Part shown: positions 11,068 through 19,639 of the stretch, in pieces | How positions within the stretch are numbered: the first letter of the stretch is position 1 | Layout of the letters: each line of letters begins with the position of its first letter | Assembly (NCBI RefSeq): GCF_000020525.1 | Contig: NC_011026.1 | Coordinates: 1,780,001-1,844,000, forward strand | From: Chloroherpeton thalassium ATCC 35110 | GTDB lineage: Bacteria; Bacteroidota; Chlorobiia; Chlorobiales; Chloroherpetonaceae | Direction of reading: 5' to 3' | DNA: 64,000 bases | The notes under the pieces: model-generated | The model's input: only the letters and a program-made list of their open reading frames with translations | Database searches by the model: none | What the model was told of the DNA's origin: nothing | Program-made: the position numbers and the translations under genes

Positions 11068-11709
11068 CTATGCGTTTTGAGCAATTAAAGTTGGGTGGAA
11101 AACTTCATTTAGCCCAGCAATTTTATTGGATTGTAGATGAACGACAATGTCGATGTGATTTAGCACTTGCGCGACCATGCCGCCCATCCCGACACTTGGC
11201 GGTTCAATTCCAAAATCGGTGAAGGATGTTTTAATGTCACTTTCAATCAAAACATGGCTGCCTTTGCTTTTCAGTTCGAGCGGGAAAACAAACTGAAACG
11301 GTTCGCCACCAATGAAAATTTCGCCAGCAACATTGATGGTGCTGTTAATTGCAGCCGCCAATTTTTCGCGTTCAATCCATTCGGAGATAAAGCGAATGTT
11401 TGGTTGCTCTTCGCCTTTGAGAATATCAAAAACGCTTTTGTCGCGATCCCTGTTGCCGGAGTCAAAAGAGCGAATCGGCGCAGTAATTTCAACTTGGACG
11501 CGCTCATTGTCGTCCGAGAAGTGAGCGTTTGCAACAACGGCGTTGCTTTTGCCTGTCACATGAATGTTGGCAAGAAAAAACATTTTTTTCTCTGTTTTGT
11601 AAGCAAGGCCATGTTCATCCTCTTCAAAAACAGACTCATGCTCGGCTTTTGCCAGGCCAATCAAAAAAATCATTCCCAATAAAAAAAGTGTTACTTCCAT
11701 ACCAACCAT
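11068..11709 (-). CDS. YceI-like secreted protein
   Basis: About 213 residues with a hydrophobic N-terminal segment (VTLFLLGMIFLIGLAKAEH) that looks like a signal peptide, then a YceI-type lipocalin-like beta-barrel. The recognisable segment is SFDSGNRDRDKSVFDILKGE and the following PNIRFIS, which matches the family pattern of residues around the ligand cavity. YceI proteins bind isoprenoid or other hydrophobic molecules in the periplasm; the ligand here is unknown. ATG 11709 or the methionine three codons later are possible starts. The upstream leader contains several hairpins, described separately. Confidence 0.75.
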   Translation of the reverse strand: MVGMEVTLFLLGMIFLIGLAKAEHESVFEEDEHGLAYKTEKKMFFLANIHVTGKSNAVVANAHFSDDNERVQVEITAPIRSFDSGNRDRDKSVFDILKGEEQPNIRFISEWIEREKLAAAINSTINVAGEIFIGGEPFQFVFPLELKSKGSHVLIESDIKTSFTDFGIEPPSVGMGGMVAQVLNHIDIVVHLQSNKIAGLNEVFHPTLIAQNA

Positions 11710-11768
11710 ATTTTCGTGTGTTTAAGTTGCTTGATTTTTGAGAGTTGCTGATGGCGAACTTTTATGCT

Positions 11769-11874
11769 AAAGTTTCAGCGAACTAAAATGCTCGTTGAAA
11801 CTTAGGCAAAATAGGCTTGCCATTGGCAACTTTGCACTTTAACGGCATTTAAAAATTTTAGTTCATAAATGCCG
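11769..11874 (-). other. Cluster of hairpins in the leader of the YceI-like gene
   Basis: The 490-base gap between the YceI-like gene and adk holds three inverted repeats. AAGTTTCAGCGA (11770-11781) pairs with TCGTTGAAACTT (11792-11803) with one wobble or mismatch. TTGCC/GGCAA lies around 11818-11830. CGGCATTTA (11843-11851) pairs with TAAATGCCG (11866-11874). No known riboswitch is recognised. The rest of the gap (11875-12121) shows no gene that I can support. Confidence 0.4.
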
Positions 11875-12121
11875 AACGTTTGCCTTTAAAGTTATAAGTG
11901 TTGTGTTAATGTAAAAAGCGCAGAGAATAATAAGAATCATTTTTCATAAGCGAGTTAAAATGGTAAAGGTTTCAATCGGGGAATATTTTTCTGAGTTTTA
12001 TTGAGAAACACACGTGCGATGTGCACGGTTAAGCGGCGTGTTTGGGAAAAAGCTTCTTTGGCGTAATTCTGAGGTGGTATCGAAAAGGAAAAAATCGTTT
12101 TGGTGCTATTTCTTAAAAAAG

Positions 12122-12153
12122 AAAAGTCAGTGATTTGCGTCTCACTGACTTTT
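12122..12153 (-). terminator. Terminator of adk
   Basis: AAAAGTCAGTGA pairs perfectly with TCACTGACTTTT around an eight-base loop. On the minus strand it is followed by a T-rich stretch, 46 bases after the adk stop. Confidence 0.9.
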
Positions 12154-12199
12154 GGTTGGTCTGATGAACAATTTATAAATGGTTCAAAAAACAAATCGA

Positions 12200-12856
12200 T
12201 TACTTGGTGGCAGAAGTCAAAATTTCGTCAATTTCTTTACTGACCTTGTCAATGCTCTGCGTGCCATCTACTTCCGCAGCCGTTCCTTTTTTCTTGTAGT
12301 AGTCAAGAACCGGCGCAGTGGTTTGATCGTAAATGGATAGGCGCTTTCTGATCGTTTCTTCCTTATCGTCCTCTCTGATGATTAAGTCTTCACCGGTCTC
12401 ATCGCATTTCCCTTCAACCTTCGGTGGATTGTAAACCACATGGTAAACTTTTCCGGTCGACGGAGCAATTCTTCTGCCGGAAAGGCGTGCCACAATTTCT
12501 TCGGCGTCTGCGGTCAGACTGATAACACAATCTATTGGAATCTCATATTTTTGAAGCAAGCGATCGAGCGCTTCGGCTTGCGGGACGGTTCTTGGAAAGC
12601 CATCAAGGATAAAGCCTTGCTCGCGGTTTTCTTGAACAGAAACGTACTCTTCGATCATGCCGATAATCACATCGTCAGGAACCAGTTCTCCTTTATCAAT
12701 GAATGATTTTGCCTTCAAACCGAGCTCAGTGCCTTGTTTAATGGCGCTGCGTAGCATATCGCCTGTGGAAATATGAGCAAGTTGATGTTTTTCAGAAAGG
12801 ATTTTTGCTTGAGTTCCTTTTCCAACTCCAGGTGGTCCAAAGAGAATAATTTTCAT
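12200..12856 (-). CDS. adk: Adenylate kinase
   Basis: A 218-residue phosphotransferase interconverting ATP, ADP and AMP in the cytoplasm. The P-loop GPPGVGKGTQ is at the N-terminus, DGFPRTVPQAEAL is the AMP-binding and signature region, and a long LID domain (about 120-165) is present. The LID lacks the four-cysteine zinc site found in many Gram-positive forms. The length is that of the long bacterial type. It is the last gene of a probable minus-strand run with the DUF1499-like gene, only six bases away, and rlmN. Confidence 0.97.
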   Translation of the reverse strand: MKIILFGPPGVGKGTQAKILSEKHQLAHISTGDMLRSAIKQGTELGLKAKSFIDKGELVPDDVIIGMIEEYVSVQENREQGFILDGFPRTVPQAEALDRLLQKYEIPIDCVISLTADAEEIVARLSGRRIAPSTGKVYHVVYNPPKVEGKCDETGEDLIIREDDKEETIRKRLSIYDQTTAPVLDYYKKKGTAAEVDGTQSIDKVSKEIDEILTSATK

Positions 12857-12862
12857 GATCTA

Positions 12863-13480
12863 TTATTTTTTGTTTTTTGACGCGAATGTCACCTTTATTT
12901 CTTTGCTTTTACCATTCGAGGGTTTCTCGGTTTTCGCAGCGGCCTCTTCTTGGCCTGGTGCTTTGATCGTTGTCGTCTCCACCTTTTGCTTTTTGGGTTC
13001 TTCCTTTGAAATAAAGGCTTTGCTGATAGACGGGTGAATAGGATTTTCGGATGTCGGGAAAAGTTCGTCCAACGCTAAAATAAGCATGGCAATAATGCGT
13101 TGGTTTTCGCCGAGGTCAGGTTGCCCGTTATCCAGATTCAAAGTAGACTTTACATTGACAATGGTTTCAGGCTGATTTTGTGCGTCCATTTCCTCGGTTA
13201 GCCAAATGCTCACATCAGCTTCTTTGATGAGCGAAAGTGGGGTGCGCACTTTGCATTTGATGACGGCAATATTTCCAAGATCTTTTTTCTTGGTGTCCAA
13301 GTCCCAACCAATCCATATATCAACTTTTTTCTGAATCGCTTCATAAATATCGTTCATTGGCGCTTTGTAGTGCCGTGTTTTTAGCTCATAAAACTCAGCG
13401 TTTTCAGTCGTTTCCGCTGAATTTTGGGTAAATGCGCTCACCGCTCTACGATAAACGATATCAAATATATTTCCTGACAT
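12863..13480 (-). CDS. Hypothetical protein with a DUF1499-like pattern
   Basis: A 205-residue protein with no signal peptide. The central part (about 50-140) contains a segment around VNVKSTLNLDNGQPDLG followed by ENQRIIAMLILAL, which resembles the end of DUF1499-type domains (a basic, glycine and aspartate motif followed by NxxRI); I consider this match weak. The last about 55 residues are low-complexity and rich in Lys, Glu, Ala and Thr, probably disordered. It lies six bases upstream of adk and 15 bases downstream of rlmN, so it is likely in one transcription unit with them. Function unknown. Confidence 0.65.
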   Translation of the reverse strand: MSGNIFDIVYRRAVSAFTQNSAETTENAEFYELKTRHYKAPMNDIYEAIQKKVDIWIGWDLDTKKKDLGNIAVIKCKVRTPLSLIKEADVSIWLTEEMDAQNQPETIVNVKSTLNLDNGQPDLGENQRIIAMLILALDELFPTSENPIHPSISKAFISKEEPKKQKVETTTIKAPGQEEAAAKTEKPSNGKSKEIKVTFASKNKK

Positions 13481-13495
13481 GAAATCAAACTATTT

Positions 13496-14605
13496 TTAGG
13501 TTGAATGACGACTCGTTTGAATTTTAGAAAACTTCTTTCCATGAACATGTTGAATGGCTAACTGGCCGCAAGCCGCTTGAATATCGGCTCCTCTACTTTT
13601 GCGAACGGTTACAGTTAATCCATGCTCAATACATTTTCTGATGAATGCCTGCTTGTGACCCTCAGGCGAGGGAAGATAATCAATATTATCTACTGAATTA
13701 TAATCAATCAAATTAATTTTGCAGTTAATTCCCTTGCAGAACTTGCTTAGCAAAATAGCGTCTTGCTCGGAGTCATTGATTTTGTGAATCAACGAATATT
13801 CGAACGTGATGGGTTGCTTGTAGGCTTGGTTGTATCTCGTAAGGATTGCTTTTAGCGTGGCTAAAGAATATTCTTTGGCAATTGGAATAAGTTCCTCACG
13901 AATAGCTTGGTGCGCTGAATGCAATGAAATGGCCAGTTTGCAGTTGATTCCCGTATCGATAAGGCGTTGGATGCCGGGAATAAATCCAACGGTAGAAACA
14001 GTGATTTTGCGTGTGGAAATTTGAAACGCATAATCTGGGTTCGTTAAAATCCGAATTGCGGCTAAGCAATTGTCGAAGTTCGCAAGCGGCTCGCCCATTC
14101 CCATAAACACGACATTCGTGATTTTCCCGCCACGTTGATCCCCAAGCCAGCGATTCACCCACAGCACTTGGTCTAAAATTTCGCCGATGGTTAAATTTCT
14201 GATAAAGCCCATGTAGCCAGTTGCGCAAAATTTGCAAGCAAATGCGCAGCCAACCTGCGATGAAATGCAAAGGGTGTTGCGCGATGTGCTATCACTTGGA
14301 ATGAAAACGCTTTCTATGCTTTGCTCGTCGCTGAGTCGGAATAGAAATTTGACCGTTTGCTCGGGTGTGATTTCGTGAGAAACTGTGTCGGCGTGTGGCT
14401 GAATAGAAGAAACCGTAAAGTGTTGGGAAAGCAAGGTTTGAAAGGATGCGCTCAAATTTTTCATCTGCGCGAAATCCGTGACGCCGTGTGCGTATATCCA
14501 GTGGAAAATTTGTTTGGCGCGAAAAGCAGGCTGCCCATAGGAATTGATCAACGCCATGAGCGCTTCAAGCGAGAGTGCTTTGATGTCGTGTTTAACTTCA
14601 TTCAT
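13496..14605 (-). CDS. rlmN: 23S rRNA (adenine-2503-C2) methyltransferase RlmN
   Basis: A 369-residue radical SAM enzyme that methylates C2 of A2503 in 23S rRNA and A37 of some tRNAs. The cluster-binding CX3CX2C motif is C120, C124 and C127 in GCAFACKFCATG. Downstream GMGEPLANFDN and LAISLHSA are family motifs. Cysteines of the methyl-transfer pair are expected near the C-terminus, and RGADIQAACGQL carries one of them. The length is typical. The upstream tRNA-Gln gene is on the same strand but separated from it by a terminator. Confidence 0.97.
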   Translation of the reverse strand: MNEVKHDIKALSLEALMALINSYGQPAFRAKQIFHWIYAHGVTDFAQMKNLSASFQTLLSQHFTVSSIQPHADTVSHEITPEQTVKFLFRLSDEQSIESVFIPSDSTSRNTLCISSQVGCAFACKFCATGYMGFIRNLTIGEILDQVLWVNRWLGDQRGGKITNVVFMGMGEPLANFDNCLAAIRILTNPDYAFQISTRKITVSTVGFIPGIQRLIDTGINCKLAISLHSAHQAIREELIPIAKEYSLATLKAILTRYNQAYKQPITFEYSLIHKINDSEQDAILLSKFCKGINCKINLIDYNSVDNIDYLPSPEGHKQAFIRKCIEHGLTVTVRKSRGADIQAACGQLAIQHVHGKKFSKIQTSRHST

Positions 14606-14670
14606 AAGCAGTTAGTCAATGGTCATGGCTTGAGTGAGCAGCAAAAGAATCGCGCCTGGCGTATGAGGCA

Positions 14671-14702
14671 AAAAAAAAGCCTGTTTTAAAAAACAGGCTT
14701 TA
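14671..14702 (-). terminator. Terminator of tRNA-Gln
   Basis: AAGCCTGTTT pairs with AAACAGGCTT and is followed on the minus strand by a run of T, just past the tRNA 3' end. Confidence 0.88.
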
Positions 14703-14705
14703 TCG

Positions 14706-14777
14706 CTGGGGCGGTAGGATTCGAACCTACGCGTGTCGGCTCCAAAGGCCGATGCCTTACCACTTGGCTACGCCCCA
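14706..14777 (-). tRNA. tRNA-Gln (anticodon UUG)
   Basis: Read on the minus strand, the gene folds into a full cloverleaf. The acceptor is TGGGGCG/CGCCCCA with the U1-A72 pair typical of tRNA-Gln. The D arm has GCC..GGC. The anticodon stem TCGGC/GCCGA surrounds the loop CTTTGGA (anticodon TTG). The T arm is GTAGG-TTCGAAT-CCTAC. The discriminator is G73, as in bacterial tRNA-Gln. The CCA end is not encoded; GCGA follows. Confidence 0.97.
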
Positions 14778-14911
14778 AAGTGGATTTGCCTAAATACCTT
14801 TTTTTGCAAGTAGTGAGGTAAACACATATTTTCGCTTAACCGGCGAATACGGTGGCAAATCGCACAAGAGCCACAAATATAAAAAAGCGTTTTTATAAAA
14901 AAAATATTTTC

Positions 14912-15571
14912 ATGGTAAAAGTCAAGATTTGTGGGTTAATAACCCAAGAGGATGCGATGTTGGCGTGCCAATATGGCGCAGATTTGTTAGGATTCAATTT
15001 TTACGAAAAAAGTCCGCGCTACATTTCACCAGCCAAAGCAGCTGAAATTATTAAAACGCTCCCTTCAAATGTCGCCTCGGTTGGCGTTTTTGTCGGAAAA
15101 GAGGCAAATGAAATCAATCAAATCTGTGAGGAAGCCATGATTGATATTGCCCAAATTCACGACGAAAGCCTTTGTGCCAAAGATTTTACAAAACTTCGTC
15201 CGAAAATTATCAAAGCATTTCGCGTTCAAAACACTTTCGACACGCGCGAGATTCGTCGTTTTTATGAGCAAACAGGCGTCAACACGTTTATTTTCGATGC
15301 TTTTCAAAAAGATTTATATGGCGGAACAGGAAAACGGTTGGATGTTGAATTGGCGCATAAAGTGTTTAAGGAAATTGAGGGTTTCGGCTACGGCTTTTTA
15401 GCGGGCGGTTTGAACGAAAAAAATGTTGAAACAACGGTTAGGTTGCTTAAACCGTATGGCGTTGATGTTGCAAGCGGAATTGAAAGCGAACCAGGAAAGA
15501 AAGCACACGATAAAATGGCGCTTTTCATTCGTGAGGCAAAAAAGTCGCTTTGCCTCGAACCTGGCTATTAG
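14912..15571 (+). CDS. trpF: Phosphoribosylanthranilate isomerase
   Basis: A 219-residue TIM-barrel enzyme of tryptophan synthesis, which performs the Amadori rearrangement of PRA to CdRP. The N-terminal KICGL provides the catalytic cysteine and DAFQKDLYGGTGKRLD the catalytic aspartate and phosphate-binding region. LAGGLNEKN and GVDVASGIESEPGKK are the phosphate-binding C-terminal strands. The frame is open 20 codons upstream, but the ATG at 14912 places the first beta strand at the usual position. No clear ribosome binding site is visible in the A/T-rich leader. No other trp gene is nearby. Confidence 0.95.
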   Translation: MVKVKICGLITQEDAMLACQYGADLLGFNFYEKSPRYISPAKAAEIIKTLPSNVASVGVFVGKEANEINQICEEAMIDIAQIHDESLCAKDFTKLRPKIIKAFRVQNTFDTREIRRFYEQTGVNTFIFDAFQKDLYGGTGKRLDVELAHKVFKEIEGFGYGFLAGGLNEKNVETTVRLLKPYGVDVASGIESEPGKKAHDKMALFIREAKKSLCLEPGY

Positions 15572-15723
15572 CCAACGGCATTGAGAAAAAACAACGGAGC
15601 AAATTTTTAGAGCAGGCTTTTATCTTGCGGGTTGTAACAGATTTGAAAAGCGTTTATTTCGCAACATGAGCCATTTAACAGCTTTTTATAAGCGTTAGGT
15701 GTTCAACTCAAGGGTAAAAAAAG

Positions 15724-17829
15724 ATGTCGTTTTTTTCAAAATTCTCGCTGAGAAATCGGATTTTTCTGTTAGTTGGGTCACTGCTTATTGGCTCAATTTT
15801 AATTATTTGGTTAGGTGTTTTTCCACATTATGAGAAATTGGTCATTCAGGAACGGATGACCATCATTTCCGAGCAGCAGCAATATGCGGTTGAAAATGCT
15901 GATAGGCAGCTTTCTTATTGGGCGGGAACTGTCCGATACCTAACGGAAACTTTGGCCTCGCGTCCAGAGGCATTTGAAAGCACGCTAAAAAACGAAATTG
16001 CGCTTAACCCGGATATTATTAAAGTGCGTGTGTTGGCGCTTAATACAAACGAAGAACTTGAAGCGCAAAACACCAACTATCCGCGCTTGAATTTTTCCCT
16101 TCCAAGTCTCGAATGGTATAAACTGAAAGCAATCGATGGGCTTGATATTGCTTACGTGCCAAAAAGCGATTCGCTGCCGGCTATTTTCACACTAAAGCAG
16201 CAGATTGAAATTGATGACACGCCCTTTTCGCTGAATTGTTTTTTTGACGCCAGCGCATTTCAAGAAGGGGTGAGCAATATTCCTATTGGAAAAGGACTAT
16301 TTGTTAGGATGCTGAGCCCGGGACGAAATTTGTTTGAAACAGAGCCTACCTTACAATTTCCAGATCTCAAAAATATTGGACAAGTTACATCGATTAAAGC
16401 CGTTGTGCATGGCGGCAGGAAATGGCAAGTTTTAATTGCGCCGTTTTCGCAAGCGCCGTTCGATTTACTTTTGGCTGTGCCGGAATCCTTAATCGCCCAG
16501 CCAGCCAAGCAGCTTTTGTTTTTTTCTTCGATGTTTGCCATTGGCATTGCGGTGTTGATGATTGGTGTTGGCTGGGCAGCGTCGCATCAGGTGACCAAGC
16601 CCGTAATGAAGTTGGCGGCGGCGGTCGAACCGATGAGCCAACTTGATTTCAGTCAGCCTATCAAAAAGCCTGAATTGCCGGAACTCATTTCCCTTTATGA
16701 AGTCATCGAAGCCATGCGCGGGTCGCTGGATCGGTATAAGAAACTCAATGTCGAAAAGTTGATTGTCGAGGAATGGAAAAACCGTTTTCTCATGACTTAT
16801 ACGCCCGATATGATCGCTATCGGCGACGAGAACGGAAAATTTACCTTCAAAAATAAGCGATTTTCCGAGCTGCTTCAAGAACTCCAACTTCCCGAAACCC
16901 TAACTAAAAATGATTTTTTTTCCATTCCTTCAATGGAAATTAACCGTGAGGTGCATCAAGAAGAAGAAATTAAAAGTTTTCATCTGAAAATGAGGCAAGT
17001 GGAGTTTTCGGTTGCGCCTGCAGAAACCATTTACCATTTTGCCTTACAAGATGTGGCGCTTTTTTCCGAGCAAAAAGAATCCAAAGGATTTTTGATGATT
17101 TTGCACGACCTAACAAATGAGCGCGATCTTGAGCGCATCAAATTGGAAACCCTTGGCATCATTGTTCATGAGCTGCGCAGCCCGTTGATGGGCATCATTG
17201 GATTTTCAGATCTCATGCTCTCGCAAGAATATGAACATGACACGCGCAAGCAATACTTGGAGGCTATTTATAAAAGTGGCTCAAAGTTGAGCGACCTTGT
17301 CGATCGGTTTCTCAATGTGCTGCGAATGGAGTCGGGGCAAATGGATATTCTCACTTCGCCCGTGCAGCTGATTCCGATTGTAGAATCGCTGGTTTTAAGC
17401 TTGGACGCGCAAGCGCAGAAAAAGTCCGTAAAGTTTGTGTGTACCTATGAATCCGAAATTCCAGAGATTTTGGCTTCGGAGGAGTTGATGCGGGAAGCCT
17501 TACAAAACCTGATGACAAATGCCATCAAGTACGGCGGAAAAAATAGAACCGTGGAGATAACTTTAAAGAGAGAAGATAATTTTGTTATATTTTCAATAAC
17601 TGACTACGGCTATGGCATTCCCCCTGAAGCGCAAGACAAATTATTTACGAAGTTTTACCGGGTAGAAAACGAAAAGACAAAGAACGAGAAAGGTACCGGG
17701 CTGGGGCTCGCTTATGTAAAAGAAATCGTGACGCGGCATCATGGAAAAATCACGTTGGAATCGCGCCCGGAAATTGGCTGTTGCTTCACCATAACCTTGC
17801 CAGTGGGAAATATGGCGAGCGAGAAATGA
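15724..17829 (+). CDS. Membrane sensor histidine kinase (orphan; first gene of kinase/FecR/PKD unit)
   Basis: A 701-residue kinase. It has an N-terminal transmembrane helix (about 14-35), an extracytoplasmic sensing region of about 220 residues, a second transmembrane helix (about 260-285), a HAMP linker (about 286-340) and a PAS-like region (about 350-460). The HisKA domain has His482 in HELRSPLMGIIGF, and the HATPase has N box NLMTNAIKYGG, DYGYGIPPEAQDKLF and GTGLGLAYVKE. The sensing region shows no family I recognise. No response regulator gene is adjacent. The next gene, a FecR-domain protein, starts 16 bases after the stop, so the three genes are probably one operon sensing and shaping the cell envelope (inference). 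Confidence 0.92.
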   Translation: MSFFSKFSLRNRIFLLVGSLLIGSILIIWLGVFPHYEKLVIQERMTIISEQQQYAVENADRQLSYWAGTVRYLTETLASRPEAFESTLKNEIALNPDIIKVRVLALNTNEELEAQNTNYPRLNFSLPSLEWYKLKAIDGLDIAYVPKSDSLPAIFTLKQQIEIDDTPFSLNCFFDASAFQEGVSNIPIGKGLFVRMLSPGRNLFETEPTLQFPDLKNIGQVTSIKAVVHGGRKWQVLIAPFSQAPFDLLLAVPESLIAQPAKQLLFFSSMFAIGIAVLMIGVGWAASHQVTKPVMKLAAAVEPMSQLDFSQPIKKPELPELISLYEVIEAMRGSLDRYKKLNVEKLIVEEWKNRFLMTYTPDMIAIGDENGKFTFKNKRFSELLQELQLPETLTKNDFFSIPSMEINREVHQEEEIKSFHLKMRQVEFSVAPAETIYHFALQDVALFSEQKESKGFLMILHDLTNERDLERIKLETLGIIVHELRSPLMGIIGFSDLMLSQEYEHDTRKQYLEAIYKSGSKLSDLVDRFLNVLRMESGQMDILTSPVQLIPIVESLVLSLDAQAQKKSVKFVCTYESEIPEILASEELMREALQNLMTNAIKYGGKNRTVEITLKREDNFVIFSITDYGYGIPPEAQDKLFTKFYRVENEKTKNEKGTGLGLAYVKEIVTRHHGKITLESRPEIGCCFTITLPVGNMASEK

Positions 17830-17845
17830 ATCGAATCACACCGAA

Positions 17846-19639
17846 ATGAAATACACGCCGTTTTTTGCAATCGTGCTTAGTGCAATCATTGCAATTTCAC
17901 CGATACAGACGGCTTATTCGCAATACAGCTCCGTGAAGACTTTTTTTTCGGGTGAGTTGCAATCGGTCGCGAAAAAAATCACGGGAGACCCATCTACCTG
18001 GCCGATGGTAATTGCGGAGGCGCATCGCTACGAATCGTCCAATCAATTTTATCTTTCCACAACTGCTTATTCGCGTTTGCTGCGCTTTGCCGAGCAGCAC
18101 AAAAAAGTGCAGGCCGCAAGGGAAAAAATGAATGAACTCATCAAAACCGGCGCGGTGCTTTTTGCCGAACTTGAACTAAAGGATGCCAAAACAGGGCTGT
18201 CCAATTATCATTTGGCGCTTCAAAAGGGCGCTTACGACGATGCGTTGGCTAATGGCAAAAATTTTGTTCAACAAGTTAGCGATGTGGAATCCACGCTCAA
18301 TCGCAATCGGTTGGAGGCCATTTCCGCAAAATTGGAAGAAAAAATCGGTAAGGTTCACAAACGAGAAGGCTTGTTAGGAAGTTGGTTAATGGCAAGCGAA
18401 GGTGATTTTTTTGAAGAATCCGACGGTGTGAAAACCTACGACAATAGCTCAGCAACGCTGGCTTTTGTTGATGGCAGCTATGTGTTTGTTGAAGCTGCTA
18501 GCACCGCTATTGTTAGGAAAGCTCGCCTTGATAAGTTGAACCAAGCGGTTAAAACCGACATTTCGCTTATCAATGGCAACTTGCTTGCCAAGCTTTCGCG
18601 CAAGGCGCAAGACGCCGGCGGTTTTCATCTTAGCACGCAAAGCTCGGATATTGTGGTGCAATCCGGCAAATTTTGGGCAAGCTCCGTGCAAAGCGGGTCG
18701 CGAATTTCCAACTACGACGGCCTCTTGAAAGTGCGTGCGGGACGAGTTGAAATTTCCTTGAAGAAGAACGAAGGCACCGTGGTTTTGAAAGGTAAACCGC
18801 CCTTGCCGCCGGTCGAGCTTTTGCCTGCGCCGCGCCTGAAATGGGCAGGGTTGGACACGGTGTATTTCGGATCGAATTTTCTGATAGAATGGAATCCGCT
18901 TCAAAATACCGAAACCTATCAAATTGAAATCAGCGACACGCGCAACTTCGGTCGGGTGATTCGGCGATATAACACGCCCAAACTCTCTTATGAAGTGCGC
19001 AACCTGACCGACGCCATGCTGTTTATTCGTATTCACGGCCTCGATCGATATGGCTTGCGCGGTATTGATAGTCAAACCTATCGGTTGCTTCGCAGTCCGG
19101 ATACTGAGCCGCCTTACTTGCGCCTAACCAGTCATCGAATTCAAAACGGCGTCATTTACACGCTGAAAAATGAAATTCAAATCGAAGGTGAAACCGAATC
19201 CGGCGCCGCGCTTTACCATGAAGGAAAAACGGTTGCCGTAGATCAAAATGGGCGTTTTTCGCTTGCGCTGCCGATTGCAAGGGAAAAGCAAATGCTTGCA
19301 TTAGAAGCAAAAGATCAAGCTGGCAATCGGCAAAACCTAACGTTGGAAGTTGTGAAATTCAATTTGGAACGGATCGGCACAATTCGCACCAACGCGACGC
19401 TTCGGCAAAACACGCTGTTTGTTTCGAACATGCCGCTTCAGATTTATGGAAAAGCGTATCCCTATCAAAAAATTATGATAAGCTACGGGAAAAGTGACTA
19501 CGAAGTAAACTCTGACGCCGATGGCAATTGGGCGATCGCGATTCAGGACTATGAACAAGCCGGCCTAACAATTAGCATCTTGTCGCCGGACGACGGCGTG
19601 CCAGTCACGATAAAATCATTTTCGGTCAAAAAAACATGA
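17846..19639 (+). CDS. Secreted FecR-domain protein with Ig/Fn3-like C-terminal part
   Basis: A 597-residue protein with a signal peptide (cleavage probably after QTAYSQ near residue 26). Residues about 30-165 are helical, with TPR-like or coiled character. Residues about 180-310 match the FecR-type beta domain (NSSATLAFVDGSYVFVEAAS, then VRAGRVEISLKKNEG), which elsewhere is the periplasmic signal-receiving domain of FecR anti-sigma factors. The C-terminal half has Fn3-like (FLIEWNPLQNTETYQIEI) and Ig-like beta domains. There is no cytoplasmic anti-sigma part and no transmembrane helix, so it is not a classical FecR regulator. Its stop overlaps the start of the PKD gene (ATGA), implying translational coupling. 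Confidence 0.82.
   Translation: MKYTPFFAIVLSAIIAISPIQTAYSQYSSVKTFFSGELQSVAKKITGDPSTWPMVIAEAHRYESSNQFYLSTTAYSRLLRFAEQHKKVQAAREKMNELIKTGAVLFAELELKDAKTGLSNYHLALQKGAYDDALANGKNFVQQVSDVESTLNRNRLEAISAKLEEKIGKVHKREGLLGSWLMASEGDFFEESDGVKTYDNSSATLAFVDGSYVFVEAASTAIVRKARLDKLNQAVKTDISLINGNLLAKLSRKAQDAGGFHLSTQSSDIVVQSGKFWASSVQSGSRISNYDGLLKVRAGRVEISLKKNEGTVVLKGKPPLPPVELLPAPRLKWAGLDTVYFGSNFLIEWNPLQNTETYQIEISDTRNFGRVIRRYNTPKLSYEVRNLTDAMLFIRIHGLDRYGLRGIDSQTYRLLRSPDTEPPYLRLTSHRIQNGVIYTLKNEIQIEGETESGAALYHEGKTVAVDQNGRFSLALPIAREKQMLALEAKDQAGNRQNLTLEVVKFNLERIGTIRTNATLRQNTLFVSNMPLQIYGKAYPYQKIMISYGKSDYEVNSDADGNWAIAIQDYEQAGLTISILSPDDGVPVTIKSFSVKKT

Noticed and set aside
11955-12194. 79-codon minus frame between the YceI-like gene and adk
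   Set aside because: It runs through the adk terminator and has no plausible protein features.
17846-19639. FecR/sigma ECF regulatory pair
   Set aside because: The FecR-domain protein lacks the cytoplasmic anti-sigma part and no sigma factor gene is adjacent.
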